In this document: positions 12,201 through 27,200 of the stretch, one piece after another
Position numbering within the stretch: position 1 is the stretch's first letter
Layout: the number at the start of each line of letters is the position of its first letter
From: Synchiropus splendidus
Taxonomy: Eukaryota > Chordata > Actinopteri > Syngnathiformes > Callionymidae
DNA length: 64,000 nucleotides
Direction: 5' to 3'
NCBI RefSeq assembly: GCF_027744825.2
Contig: NC_071336.1
Location: forward strand, 18,074,501-18,138,500
The notes under the pieces: generated by a model
What the model was told of the DNA's origin: nothing
The model's input: only the letters and a program-made list of their open reading frames with translations
Database searches by the model: none
Translations under genes and position numbers: made by a program

Positions 12201-15200
12201 ATAAAGCTCCAGTCATAACCTAAATATATCCTCTCATGTAAAAGCTTTTCCTCATACATTCCTACACATAAGCTCAAACAGATTTAAAATCCTTATCATT
12301 GGTAAAGACTATTGCATTGTAGGAGGAAGCCGGGGATGAGTTTTCCCTTTCCTCTGCAGTCCGGATCAGAAGGTGAGTCTAATACACTGCACGCATTTGT
12401 TGATGCCATTTGTCAGAACCCTTTGGGGGTGGAATGCTGTTATTAGGTCAAATATTGAGCAGCGCAGCAAACACCATGCGCAGACTTACTTTATTTCACA
12501 GGTAACAAAGGGAGAGTTGAAATGTGGATACTTTATTCAGACCATGTAACCTGGCTCAGTCTCGGTCATATGTCTTGAGGATTTCGAACAAACTGTACTT
12601 TCAGGTGCTGTTAAAACGCGCGCTTCACTAGCTTCAACAATACAATACAACTATGCAACAATAGTGCTTTTTTACTGATATAGCGGGTGAAAAAAAATGC
12701 GGTCGAAAATTAATTTTCATTGCACTTCACTAGATTCAAAGTGAACAGTCCCAAATGTATAATTCATGTGTCAATCCCTGACGACATAAAGAGGAGAAGA
12801 CAAAATGAATGGTAATAATATGATAATTCCTTTGTACGAATGCAAGTAAAATGATGAACGAATTCGAGAAAGATTTTTTTCTATACAGAGTTTAAAAGTT
12901 TAATCCCTTTTGTATGTTTGAAAAGAGATTAAAGTTTGGCTTTCTCATCACACGATGCTAGATTCATTCTTCTTCTCTCTGACTGTGAGTTTTCTTTGCG
13001 GAGAAGCCACTAGCCTCTGCCAACCAAGGCTGATCTACATGCGGAGCAGCAGACTTGGGACTGGATAACACAAGGCAAGTCACAATTCGGAATGGAGACG
13101 CTCTGCATCTCTTCTTTGGCCGTGATCACACAGCCAAGACGGCCAAGAAATCCCGGGAGACGGGGACTGTACACATGCATGAAGCGCTAAAAACAGAAGC
13201 CCCACGCGTACTAGCATGTCACAACACAGCCAACATGAGAGCTAGTCAAGCAGAACACTCCTCCAGTTTCACTAACATCAAGCGGTGGTCTCGCATGTTA
13301 AAGTAACACCTACCACTTTAATCCGGATCGGCGACAGATCTTGTTTGGCCTTTGCGGTATCTTCTTGCAGACAAGTCTCCTGTGGATGCAAAAGATAGAC
13401 CTTTTCAAGCATTCATCCCTCTGACATCCTGCATCATTCATCAACCCACACAAGTGGTTGCTTCAAGATCTGGGGGAAATAAACCTGAGAACACAGTGAG
13501 AAATCATTAAAGGGGATTTAGAACAATCTGAAACTCTATCTGCTGGATGTGATGATAATAACTTCAGAGGGATGGGGATTATTTATTTATAATGAGTCTG
13601 CAGACTCTCTGGTTTCATCTTAATTGTTTCAAACAAGCGTCAGGTTTAATATAGCTGAAAAGAATCCAAAAAAATCGATCAATATTTTCCCTTTTTTTTT
13701 GGGGCACGAATATTTATATCCTAATGGCTGTTAGAGACACTTTTAGACTCTTTGAGACCAACGGGAATTTGTCCAATCCACTGCAGATCTGTAGGTGTGA
13801 GTTTCTGCAAGTGTTTCTATTTATACTGCGAGAAGATTTCTATCAGTGTGTTGGTGTAATTCTGCGTGCGTCTGTCTTTTTCTCTTTCTGCGCCTTTCAG
13901 CTCAGTGTATTTAAAGGTGTGTCGCTGCGGATGTAAGCTAAATTTGATCAATCACATTTTGGTGTAAGAGGCTTTCCAGTTAGATTTATATGTCCAGGGT
14001 TCAGTTTGTTAAAAGCGCTTGCGTTACTCTCGGCCCTATTCCGTCACCTCATGTTGACAAATAGACCCAGAAGCACGTATTCATTATTTTGACATTTTAC
14101 TCGAAAGGCTTCTTGCTTCTATTTTGGGATTCTATTTTGTTTACTTTTGTAGCCAGTTAATCATTTATTGTGATCCGTATTCTTTTTAATAGACTGCAAG
14201 CTTGCCAACCTTGTGAGCAGGTCGAGACAAGTAAACACAACCTCTTTGCCTGATAAACTGATAAACATCAAATTTTACTGACAGAAAGATTTACTTAAAT
14301 GAATAATGTTGGGTTTTTGCTCGCGTGATCCCGCTGCAGCTCAGCTGTCTCCACGAGGAGAACCGTGCGGAGGAAAGACGCTGACTTTTCTTAAGTTAAT
14401 GAAGGTTACCAGACTATTCATTGATCATTCTGACGTTTGGATCCGCACCTCAGTGATAAAAATCGCTTGGTCGTCAGTAATCTCTCTCGCTTTGTTGTTG
14501 TGAGACTAGTGTGGATTAATGAAGACTGTCTGTATTATATGCAGTGTGTTTCCGCTATCTCTTTCATGTGTACTTTTGGCTGTGAAACGCCACATTCTGT
14601 TACAGTTGTGGCAGAGGTCCCACTTTAGTTGATATCTGAGTTGACGATGACTCGAAGTTTTAAGAACAGACAGAGAACTAAGGTGGTCAAGTCGATGTTC
14701 ATAAGTAGGTGATGATGATGACTTCCGTGAGACTAGCTTCCTCATGGGTCACAGCTATTTTGCGCAGAGCTGAGAGGAAAAGAAAAGAAAAGGCTGAACA
14801 GTAGGGGGCGAATCGGACTAAGGTCACCTGTGACAAAATCCAGTGTGTCAACCCCATAGTTTTCATTGTGTGGAGTCCAAAAAGGCAGTAGAGATGTATA
14901 GACAAACTTCAGAAAAAAGTGTGTTCATGTGTTAGTACACTGTAGTGCATTAAAGGCACTTCACATCTTTCTCTTTCTGTATTTTTATACAGAAGGTTTG
15001 ACTCTGCTACATATACTTTCCTCTCTTAAGCACTTACTGTCACAATTCATAGGCGAGTATTACTCCATGTACAGTAGCATGATAGCTGAGAAGTCTATCG
15101 TGCAGGATTTATATTTTACAGTTAATTTGATTCTGAAATACAGCCATTTAGTCTTTTTAAAATGGCCTCATACGGCCAGTAAGCGTGCTCTCTTAACAAT

Positions 15201-18200
15201 CTTATTTATGTCTTCACGTGCGTGTGCATGCCTTCTTTTGGAATTGTTGGACACTTGACCAAATTTGAAATGAAAACATTCAATTTGTTCCAGGCAGGAG
15301 TCACGGTGACTCACCACTGACAAATCATTTAAAAACAATATGAGATTCTGTTGCAGGGGAGTGGGTCCAACAGAGAGAAATCAAAGTGTAAAGAAATCTC
15401 AGTATAACAAACAGATCAATTCTTCACTGTTATTGTATTGTATTCAGTCTTCTGCTTCCTCACCAAAGGTCTTGTCTTGGTCTGATCTCCTGATCCAATC
15501 TCTAAAAATGATAACCTCATTCTTGTACTACGTTCACTTCATTCTCATTTGTTTGGCGTGTCAGATCTGAACTAACTACACAAAACATGAGTCTCCTGAG
15601 CTTTTAGATTCATTTCAAATCCCTTGACCTAGTTGGAGTCCTACAATGTGATTGAAAACACAGATGCCTTAAACCCCCTCAGCCTGAACTCCTGGGGCTG
15701 GAAATCTGACAGCCAACGTTTAGGGATGATTTTTCACGCTATGGTCCTGCCTCTCGCGGTTTTCTGAAAGACTGGAGGGAGTCAAACAGATTGACTGTGA
15801 GTTTGGGTGTAGCTATTCACAGAATGTCTCGTAATATTCAGAATGTCTATAAATGTATAGACTGATGTCTGTAACTGGGACTGTTGTCGCCATGAAAGTG
15901 AAACATAAGACCATGCCAGGAAAATACTGAAATGATACCAAGTTGAGTTTCTAAAACACAGCTTCCCCTAAGGCTCTGTTCAAAGTGTAATGTGAATAGG
16001 AACCGTGTAAATGAGGAAAGCGACTCTGGCTTGGGTTTCCTTTTCATGTTGATTCAGATATGAAATGTTGAGGGTGATAAAATAAGGTGACATTCTGATT
16101 GGAGAACATTATGGTAATCTCACATAAACTGTGACTGCCAGAACATTCCCAAAAGAGACACATTTGGGGGTATAATGGTCCAATTACAGGTAACACCACT
16201 GATCATTTCATACTATTTTTATTTGTCTCGCCAGCCAAGCGTTGCTGCCAGACAGAGAAACGATTTCATGCCATTCATGCCATGTCATTCAACTATATAC
16301 TGCAGACGTTGATTCCTGTTCACTTGCTAAAATACTAAGATTTAATTTGTTTTAATGTGTACATTTTAGTTATCAAGCAGGAGATAATACCACAGCAACA
16401 GTAGAAAGATCATTCGCACTTCCACCCTCCACATCCTGCACCACTCCATTAACCCATTCATATCATTCCCCCATTCATCAATCCACTTGAATGTAACTCC
16501 ATCTTTCAATTCTTCATTTGCTCAACCTACTCATCACCATCTGATTATCCATCCAGCCATCTGTCTATCCAGACTACCAGCCATGGAGCCACCAATTTGC
16601 CTTGCTGCAGGAGGTCTGAGGCGTTTCCTTGACAACTGACTGACGTGATATAACCACCGGATCCTTGGTCTTCTCCTAGACCTCCCCCCCGCTACACACC
16701 CAGGACACCTGACACTCGAATGAGGGTTTGCACACTCAATTCCAAGGCAACTGAGTTGTCATGCCTCGGTACAGAACGGCAGTGATTCCGCCCTGAGCCT
16801 CCACAAGTTCACTGAACTTCGGTGGTGGTGTCAGGATTGCAGATTGACCTGTGTTCTCTGGTGTGGCAAGCCAACAATTTTAAATAGTTTTGCCTATAAA
16901 GACACCTATAAAGAGTAAATTATTCCTGCACATGTGATCATCGTCAGCTTCCTTGATGCTGACACTTTATTTCAGGTCAAGAGGACTGACTAGCAACAAG
17001 ACTGCGCTTATTACCTGCGCGTCTGTGGATCTATTCGCTTCTATTGACCTTTTTGTTTCCGCTCTAGATTTAGTCAGAAGCAGGTTCAAAGCAGCAACGA
17101 TGGTGTCAGCAACGTCTGCATCCTGTTATTCGTTTACATTTCACTCTGACTCTCACACAGACTTGTTGGCCTAGATCTTCTCTATAATGGCATTGCTTCA
17201 CTTTTCAGCAGCTGTTTAGCTGGGATGGCGTCTCCCCTGAAAAACCTTTAACTTCAGCTGACATGCACAAATGTTCTCCAACAAAAGGAGTCCCGACACG
17301 GTCACCAGCACAACAGAATGTTCATGTTCGAGGCTCCAGATAGAAAAAAACCCCACAGCTACATCGGCTTATCTCCAGAAACATGCAGTGGCTTTCTCAA
17401 TTTGCGTTAAATCAGTTGACTGGCTTGAATTGTGAACTGAATAACAGGTGGTTAACGGCCAGTGACTGTCAGATAAATCAGTTATTCTTATTTCTAATTT
17501 GAAAATAGGCAGTTTAATTATGGCCCTGAAAAAAAAAGTGAAAACTGAAGCAATGGGGGCTTTGTGCTGCTCGATCTTGTATTTACTGTACATTTACACA
17601 AGAGTTATAATACCTATTGTCGTGTTCAGTTCAGAATTTCCACCGGTAATACACTTTTACAGGGGTTGGACAAAATAATGGAAAGCTTTTTTTTAGCTTT
17701 AAGGTGTTTCCATTATTTTGTCCAACCCCTGTATATTGGAAAAGAAGAAAAAAAATCTGAAGCCCACAATTTAAGAAGCACAGAAAACGCTATAGGCAAG
17801 GCAGTATATAGTTGTGTGGTTATAGCGATATAGTGTGGTTTCAGAGGAAGTGATGCATTCTGTCAGTCCATTCAGTGACAGAGGTGTGGAGTTATTGTTA
17901 TTGACTCCGCCAATATGTTTTTGTTGGCGTATCTGTCTGTCCATTGGCAAAAATGGCAGGAAAAGTTATGAACAAATTTCAATGACATTTTCAGGAAATG
18001 TTGATAATGGATCATGGACTCATTTTTGGTTGTGTACCAGAGTAGCATCTGACCAGAGCATATGAATCTGGTCGACATTCATCTGGTCGACACACATGTA
18101 TTTCTTACCGCGAAAGAAACGGTGGGAATTCTTTCAAAACAAATGAAATGTTTCCACTAGAGCAAACTAGACTTGTGTTCAGTATCCAGTTTGACCTTGG

Positions 18201-21200
18201 TCTCTACAGGGTTTGGACAAAATAATGGAAACATCTTTAGCTTTAAGGTATTTCCATTATTTGCTCCAACCCCTGTATGCTCTGGTCTTGACACAGTCTT
18301 GAGTATAACACTACTGTACAGCGTGTATTGCATGAGCTGAACTGACTTGGTTACTTAGTTTCTACTAAGTCGCAGGAGGGAATTCCACAATACCAGTGCT
18401 ACCACTCTTCACATGTGAAATGCTAAAAAATTAACCCGTTACATAGATAAATAAATGTAAGTCCAAATTGGTGGACATGAGCTGCTTGGCAGAGGTCTGC
18501 GCTCTGAGTGCTGAAGTAGTTGCGCTGCCCTCTGGGTTGACACAAATGTACAGGGATTAGTACAGGGAATCATGTTACTTGGAGGAGAGAGGATGAAATA
18601 AAGATCCATTGAGTTCAACACCAGAGAGCTCACATTCAGCTGCCTCTCCCCCCAAAACAGACAATAAGGAAGTGTTAATGGCAACAGATGCCGCTCAACC
18701 AGTCAATATTCACTCTCCCTCTGAAAACCTTTGCTCTCTGCAGCAGGAGATGAAAAACGATTCATTTTAACTAACACACAAGAATCAAAGCAACAACTGT
18801 TGTGTTTGGTAACTCACTCCAAGAAGTGAGCCGATCTCATGAAACCAAACACCTGGTTTTTCCATATTTATTTAGCATATCACTGCATCTGTTTGTGTAT
18901 TCTGTCGATTGAACAACACCTACTGTTATAGACAATGTCGTGGTGTAACATGCCACAGACATGACATATGAGGGGAAACATTTTTTAAATGGCATTAAAT
19001 ACAGCAAAATTGTTGTCTTGTTGAACGGTCAGTGCGAGACCTGGTGTGGTGGAGTCAGTCTTACTTGATGCACCACAGAAAACAAAGAATGTGGTCAAAT
19101 TAAGAGCCACTAAGTGCAACATGGGTTGGACTGTCCAGATTATATTTTACTGGCTCTGAACCTTTCCTATTCAGACCGTGGTCCAGTGACATGGAGATGA
19201 GACACCAGCCACAGCCCACTGCTGTGGAGGAGTGTCATAACATACACAGACAAACAAAATGAATCCTGAGCAACCGCATAATAAACACACGATCACCACC
19301 AAGTAGTTCCCATTAAATGCCAGTAGAAAACCAAGTGTGGTGCAAGGTTGCGACCTGGAAACCCACAGCCGGTTGCAGAACAGATAAGCAAATTGCAAGT
19401 AGCACAAGGCGAGCACCATATTTCAGTGATGTCCCATACCCGCGTCAGTCAGTTTTTATCGACATCCACCTCTAAGAGATATTTGTTCATTTAAGAACAT
19501 TTAATGGCTGCAGTCTACCCTCCAGCTCAAATACATGAGTGCTGGTCAGAAAACTATTGAAATGTGCTCAGTCGACATGTCCGTTAATATCGCGTATAAT
19601 TATTTATTTATTTATTTTTCCTCATGTCCCTTGTGTGACTCTGACAAAACTTAAACGTCCCAAAATGTCTACTGTGTCATGTCAACTGTTTCCATGATCG
19701 GTCATGACGGCAAGTGTTTTCCCACAGTAACTGTATCGGCATGTTACAAATATTCTACAACAAACTGTTATTTCCAGTCCTTCAAAGAGCGATTCAGCGG
19801 AGACCAATGGAAGCAGGATTAAGTAGCTGAAGAAAAAAAAAAATCAGGTGCTGTTAATGTGCTATATTCTGTCAAACTAGTTACTTTCAATCCATCTTTC
19901 CACTTTTAAATTCAAGGTCATACTGTAAGTGCGCTGGGTGTTTTTGGCAGGAAACCATACCGTCGATCTATGTGGTTGAACACGCAACCTTGAAATAGAC
20001 TTAAATTGACAGCAGTGTGCGTGAAGGTGAGTGTGAATACTTGTCAGTCATGTGACTGACAAGCTCTAATTGAAGGAGAACCTCCAACAAGAACATGTTT
20101 CAGCGAGTGACGACTCTCACCACTGACGGAGGCGTGGACCCAGGCAGGACTTTGCTGCTGGCCTGACTGAAGGTGATCCGCTTTCGTCGCATCCTCAGGA
20201 ACACATAGATGCGGATGTAGACCAGCAGGGTGACCACAAACGGCAGGTAGAAGGACACCACAGAGGAGTAGACGACAAAGTCGGGGTTGGAGATGGAACA
20301 CACCAGCGGGTCATCTGCAGGGACAGAAAACAGCATTATGCAAAACAGTGTGGAGGTTCCAGAATAGCAAACAGGGCCGCCGTCCTCTGACCTTGTGCAG
20401 AATACCATAGCTCCTTGGTATTCCGCGTACACTCCAGTATATTACTGCAGACGTGAGCTGGCTCCGTGCACGGCCGTGATTGACTCGACAATAGTAGCGC
20501 CATATATCCACACAAAGAGCTCATTTGACATAATAATGACTGAGCGAGGATCAAATTCCAAACTCAGTTCAGCATCAATCAGGCAAATGAAGAACGCAGA
20601 GAAAAGAAAAAAAAAAGACTGCGAGCAGGGGTCACAGGTGTGAGGACCATGCTGCGTGTCGATGACATGAACAATCTCTGGTAATTTCCCTCTCCCCGAT
20701 GGTTCCAGCAGATCAATAAGTCCAATACATGCGGGCGTACACAAGGACACGTCCATTTCAAACCGGCATCAATTCTCTGATTATTTGTCAGCACAATTAC
20801 AGGGAGATTTTCTTCTGTGCAACACAATATTCACCCACGAGAGGATGACAGCTGATGCCAGACCTGATGTGAACCTGCTGCTTTCTCAGCGAGGCGGTGA
20901 TGCTCGGCTACGTCCTGACAAAGCGCTGTATTCCTCGCCACCGTTGTACATTGATTGTAAAGGGTCTCTGCCAAAAAGCTTGCATCTCCGCGAGCATCTT
21001 TGCATTGTTTCTGACTAATGCTCTTAATTGTGCTGTGCAGTCATGCATCTGTGCCGCTGCCGGCTGAATTAAAATAGCTGCTGGTGGTGCCGCTCCACTT
21101 TCTCTTGTATTGTCGGAGGGTCATTCAGTGGCCAAACTAGATTTTCTCAGCTCAGCCTGATATCAGTTATGTGGGCTATGAATAATAAACACCCCCGTGG

Positions 21201-24200
21201 AGCTATGGAGGACCACTAGCAGAATGGAATCGCATTATATGAAGCGACACTGGAAATACGCTCGTGCCTCGTTTTTTAAAAAAAAAGAACACTCAGATTC
21301 ATGAATTAACTTTGTGTCATTGTTGGAATCGGTAAGATATATTATTGTCCAAGAGTGTTTTATCTAGAATTCAGCACCGTCTGTGGAACTGAGCTCATAT
21401 TGCCTTCACCAAATCCGTTTCACATCTTGCCTTTACAGTTAGAGTAAACTCCTAAAATAGGTAGTGGCAACATTATTCCTTATCATTTTTTTTTTTTCAG
21501 AATGAATTGATTTTCTGCAAATGAGTTTTAAGCTAGATCAATATTTGCCAGCCGTTGCCAGCCGTTGTTCAGACTGGTGACCTGGTCTTAGCTGACTCTT
21601 GCGTCACTCTGCCTGTCTAACCCCCACGATGTGACCATTAACATTATTCTTAAAAGACACGAGTCCTCTGGCGCCGGCCGTCTGTGCAACTGAAGCAGTA
21701 CGCTCAGCTACTGAACCGGCCGCCTCAACAAGCACCACAAACAAAACCACTCACAGCAACAGATGAAGGTTCATTTCAGAACAATGCGAAACAAATGTAT
21801 TGAGCAAAATACAGATACAAATGACTGGAATAATGTAACACTCTAGGTTACGAATGGCGTTATGTTTACAAATGGATAGAGGAAAGGCCTGGTGGGGGAG
21901 ACGCGTCTTTGACGCTACCCGCTGTTGACGTTCATGTCTCACAGTACTGCGCATGTCAGAGCAGCTTCGGAGATTGAATGATCTTTTAGCGTCATGGAAC
22001 TAGGGTGCCCTGAATTGAAAAATTGAGTTGAAACCTGGATGAAATTTAAAATGTTGGACTGAATACCGAATAATGCAGAATGCAAAATATACAATGCGCT
22101 AAGATTTTTTTTTTACTATTATTTATAATTGAGAAAACATTTACATGCACATTTGTCAAAGAAAGGTATTGTTTAGATGACTGAATATTTCTGACATTGG
22201 TTTTCATATTCCAGAATTAGATTTTCTATTAATAATATTAAAAAAATATATTAAAATATCAAAATTTCCCATTATATAATAGGGCTAATAATACAGACCT
22301 AAGGCTCTAGATAGTTTGGTTGAACTCTCCTTGCAAACTGCAATTCTGTTCTTGCTCTCCAGGACGTTAAAAGAAAGTAACCGTCAACGCTGTATCTAGA
22401 CTTTGGATCACAATAGCAGTGAAGCGTCGCCATGACAACGGTTGGAACCCGCAGAGCTTGATACTTGTCACAATGGAAACGTGAGATACATGGGTTGGAA
22501 AGTCAAAGTCATTTTGATTTGTGTTGCATTTCATCAGCGGTCAAGCACAGCGCATTTCACCTCCGTGGCGCATTTTTGTACTTAAAAACAAATTCTATAA
22601 CATTGCATTGTCAATTTGAAGTGAAAATCATCCGATTCATGCCAAATATATTCGGCCACCGAATGTTTGGTGCATCCCTTCAGGGAATATTTAATTTCCA
22701 ATCAGAATACATTCATTCAGACTGTGGGAAAAGTTGCAATTTTGAAAATGTATCCTCAAATAGCAATATTAGCATGATAATTCAGCTATAAACAAACAAT
22801 CACGTGTCTACAGAGATGATGGCAGATTTACAAAAAACTCCATTCACGTGTACAAAATAGCATGTACAGTGTACAGATGGTAGAACCACACATCCATCAG
22901 CACAAACACACAGGCTCAGTGTGTTCAAGGGCTTCATTATATACAGTATGGCACAGACAGACACTACTGTCCACAGAGCTCCTCAGTCCTTCATGAATGA
23001 ATCCACTCTGCTGAACGTCTCATAGAAGTGAACAATGAATTTTCAAGCCATTCTTTGCCCATGATGCCTCCCTGAATCGCCACCTCTGCACCACAAAGAT
23101 GAATCCATGTTGCCAACAGCCCATTTATGTTGTCCAGTCACATGGAGACAGCAAGACGTCCCACAAATTGCATATCCATTGTAGCAATTAGTGATGCGCC
23201 AAAATGAGAATTCTTGGCAACAACCGGAAATGTGTTAACAAAGGCAGAAAACTGAAACATCAAAAGAATGACTGCGTGCATAACTCACAAAACTCAATGC
23301 ATGGATGCATAAAACAAAACATAAAACAATGGATAATATAAAACGAAATGACATTCAAAGTCAAATGTTTTGTTTTCAAACTTTAACCCTCTTTTGAATG
23401 AGGGACAGGCTTCTAACTGACTGGACTATGATAGTAAAAAAAATTCCAAAATTATTTTCTCTAATAAAAACACAGTGCAATGAAGTGACATGCATTTTTA
23501 CTATTTTCATTTAAAGGATTACTACAAGAAATTAAAAAAAAAGATAACAACATCCAAATAACGGCCTTTATAACGTAGAACAAGTACAGTCACAATGATG
23601 TGCAGAAGAATAGATCTCAGAGAAACGAGTATGGACGGACTCAAAAAAGAATATACTTCTCATTGTTTTCACTCCATCGTCCAATGCAGTCAAAGGAATA
23701 GTGTTTGCTGGCAACACATCAGAGGAGCTGGTCTCCGTAGTTAGCAGCTCAAAGGGGCCAAGAAGAGAAACATCGTTCTCTATTAAGAGCCACTGATGTG
23801 ACCTGACTGTCGTCGGATCAGAGCTATTTGCAGCCAAATGAAGGATTTCTAGCATGTAATAAGAGCAATGAAGAGAAATGCTTTGCTAGCGTCATCACAA
23901 CATCTGGTTCCAGCCGTGTTGTTTTTCCTGATTTTTCAGTGCATCCCTAGTAACAATAGAAACTGTTCTGAACTCACTCCTCTTTTACAGTTTGCACGTG
24001 TCTAAGCGCACACGCATCTCAATAAGAGGTGCGCAAGCTGCAATGAGGACGTTCATTGATGTTTCACGCAGTAGCATTTCTAATGAATTCTAATGCTAGA
24101 AATAGGGGAAAATAAGTGGTGGGATTTTCATATTACAAATTGGATTAGAGACTTTATTTCCATGTACTGTAATTGCACGTTCTTCTACCACAGAGGAGCA

Positions 24201-27200
24201 GAGCTTGTACTGACTTTAATTATATTTCACTTTACATGTTTGCTTACAGCGGCGGCAGTATAGAGAGTAGGAGAAGACAGGACTGGATATCATGGTCTTG
24301 AGAATGAACGTCAGTGAGTACCAACAAACGCTTTTAATTACAATTGGCCTGTTTGTGTCGACTGACCAGGAACCAGAGTGTCGGGGAAAAAAGCCTTCCT
24401 CATGCAGCTTGCTATAGTTCTGGCCCTGTTCTTTGTCCTTCCTTCTGAATGAAGGTAGTGACATTTGTTATAAGATGTTTGAGATGAGAAATAAAAGGGA
24501 GCTTCTCATAATGTTATATAGATTTAAATAAATAATATAAATAACAAATGTATATTTTTAAACGTTTTATTCTAGTTTGTTTTTATAATTTGTGTTGCCA
24601 AATATTGCGTCAATCTAATGTGGCCCTGAAACACTTGAAAATGTCCACAGAGACACAGATATCTATTTGATTTAATGTCTCGATGCCGGCTCATCGTTGA
24701 TCAAATCGCAGCTATTTGGACCATTTGTTTCCTGCTGGGAACTGGAGACTGCCGTATTTGAGTTTAATGACGGATAAAAGCAAAAGACTGCTTCTTAAGA
24801 GATGAAACGCTCCCAGAATACATTAAAGCAAGAGCAAAAGAATGTCACTCCTACTTTGCTGCACGACGTGTAGACCAGATAAGCACTTTGTTCAGCCTAT
24901 CACCTGCTTTGTGACGTTTCTAAGTTGCAGCACATTCCCCCTGAACCCCTCTAAGCACATTCGTAGATGCTTGTCAGCAACAAACCACCTGCCGTGGTGG
25001 TTCGCTCTTTCCCGCCATGCAGCTCAATTCAATTAAATCATGCAAATGGTTCTCTGAAGAATAGATAAGTGAACATTGTTGGGTCCCTTTGGTAGTAAAA
25101 GAGATTCATTTAAACTTCACAGGTATGACACAGCAATTTGGATGTCATTAGCATCTGCTACCTCTTGAAGTGAACCATGTGCTACGTCTACGTACAACGC
25201 CTTCTGTCAAGTTTACCCGTTATCCCTCCGGGGCGTCACTTTGTCTTCAGAGGAATTCAACTCTAAACTTCACTTCAAGCTTGCGATAACTTGTTTCACT
25301 CCACCATTATCATGTCAGACATCCTTCAACTGCATAACTCTCCTGTGAGCCTTTGGTGTCCTGCTTGACCATGGGCAACCACCTGGAACTGACTGTGAGA
25401 CAGCCTTCCTCATTCATCCACACTATTGAGCATTCCCCTAATTCAAGCCCAACATGCAGCTTCAGATATCCTCCTTAAAAGCGGAGTCCCATGTTTTCAG
25501 CACTCCCAGCTGGTGGCGGTATTTGCAGAACGGTTATTTGAGAGCAAGTCATTCAACAACAGAGATGCATTCTCAACAGTCACCAGTGACAAACAGTGTC
25601 GGTAGCATGCCCACAGTTCAGAGTAAACACAAACCACATGTGTAATATCTGTTGTTGAGCTGTTTCCTTTCCCAAATATGAACCTTATTTAATCACAGTT
25701 TCCTGTTGGTAACAGCTTGAGCTGAGTTGCAGTGGGTGATATTTCACCCTCCCTGCTGCAATTTTGTGAGAGAAATCTGCGACACAACCCCACTTAAGTC
25801 CAGGGCTAAAGCCTAGTTTTGAGGCAGCATCTATAGTGCGTAAGCCCCCTAATGGCCAACAGATTATTCCTTGTTCCTTCAAAAAGATAAGGCTCCCAGC
25901 CTAAGCAAGAGGTACAGCCTCCTGTAAATGTGTGGACTGCCCTTCTTGACCACAGCTTTTCACCAATTACTCATTGCAAGTTGCACAAAAATCTGCCTCC
26001 ACACCAAGTACAAGGAATATGGAAGCCTCCAGTCCTCGTCCATGCAGCATTGTCTCACACCAAGGGATTCCAAAGATTGTTTGGCATATCTATGTCATGT
26101 CCGTTCTATTCCGTGCTTTTATTTGTGTGATTTCCGGTTGTGTTCTGTGTTTTCTGTTTCCTTGTTTTTCCCCAGCTTTCCAAGCGACACAGACAGCATG
26201 CATTTGCTAATCATGCTCCTAGAGATAATAACACATCTGTGCCAGCTCGTGTCGCCAGATGGTTACTTCGTGTTCCTACGGTAAACTCTTCTCCTTCCAT
26301 TTCTGTTCCGCAATAATTCTCCTTTTGGACCGTGTGTGAGTGTTTTGTAAAACTCACCTTTTGTTTTCCTATCGCTACCGTTTTTCTTCGTGTGAGTGTG
26401 TTTTCCACCAGTGAGTGTTTTCAGTTTGTTGGGCCTCATTTCCAAGCGCGTGTGCGTTGTCCCCGTTAGTTAGGCTTGATATAATTCAGCTCTTTTCAGG
26501 TTTTCCCCTGACCTTGAGTGTATTTCTGTGTTCTGGTGTCGGCGCCCTTGGTTCCCCGTATCTGTTCGTCTTTGTACTACTCGTCGTTGTCAAGTAAATC
26601 TCTTAATTTAATCTCATTCACCGAGTCTTCTGTCAGTCAGTACACACACTGCACCTGATTCCATACACAGCCATGACAATCTAACCACAATCCCAGAGCA
26701 GAACATGATGACAACAGTTACAAATCTGAATGTTTTTTTTTCTTTCCTTTACTAATAAATTTACATGTACTCAAATTTATTTCCCTTCCATAGTTTACAT
26801 AGTTGAACTTTGGGCAGACTGGAAGGTTTTTGGAAATTAAACCAGATTGAATTTGTCATCAAAAATTAAACTAAGGTCCAGTCTCCTGTTATTGACTGAT
26901 CATGCCATCAATCATCATGTCATGGAGCATTTAAAATTTTTCACTTTCCTTCCTCGACTGTGAGTCGATTTTGAGCAACATGGAACATGTTTTATGGCAT
27001 AAAGGCATATGGCATTCATTGGTTTCTTTCCCTCAGTCTTACGTCTTACGTAGAAATAACAGATAACTTTTCCTTAGTGACATATGGGTTTTTTTTATCT
27101 TATTCTTTTTTTAATCTTATTCTGAGTCCATTCTGCACAAATCCTGTCACATGCCATTCTTTCCATAGACCACTTTTTTCCTTATTCATTTCTTCTCCCT

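Larger units (their letters stand above)
11135..20120 (-). other. drd3: drd3 intron 4
   Basis: 8986-bp GT-AG intron, phase 0, donor GTGAGA. It holds two palindromic MITEs (17660-17731 and 18207-18275) and an 11-bp-arm inverted repeat close to the donor (20040-20063). The rest shows short homopolymers and no supported gene. Confidence 0.85.

Noticed and set aside
12341..12380. Plus-strand micro-exon: good acceptor, 13 nt, then GTGAGT
   Set aside because: No other exon of such a gene can be found on the plus strand; likely chance within intron 4.
21650..21725. tRNA gene on the minus strand (CGGTTCAGTAGCTGAGCG)
   Set aside because: An A-box-like word is present but no B box, acceptor stem or cloverleaf could be drawn; at most a SINE relic.
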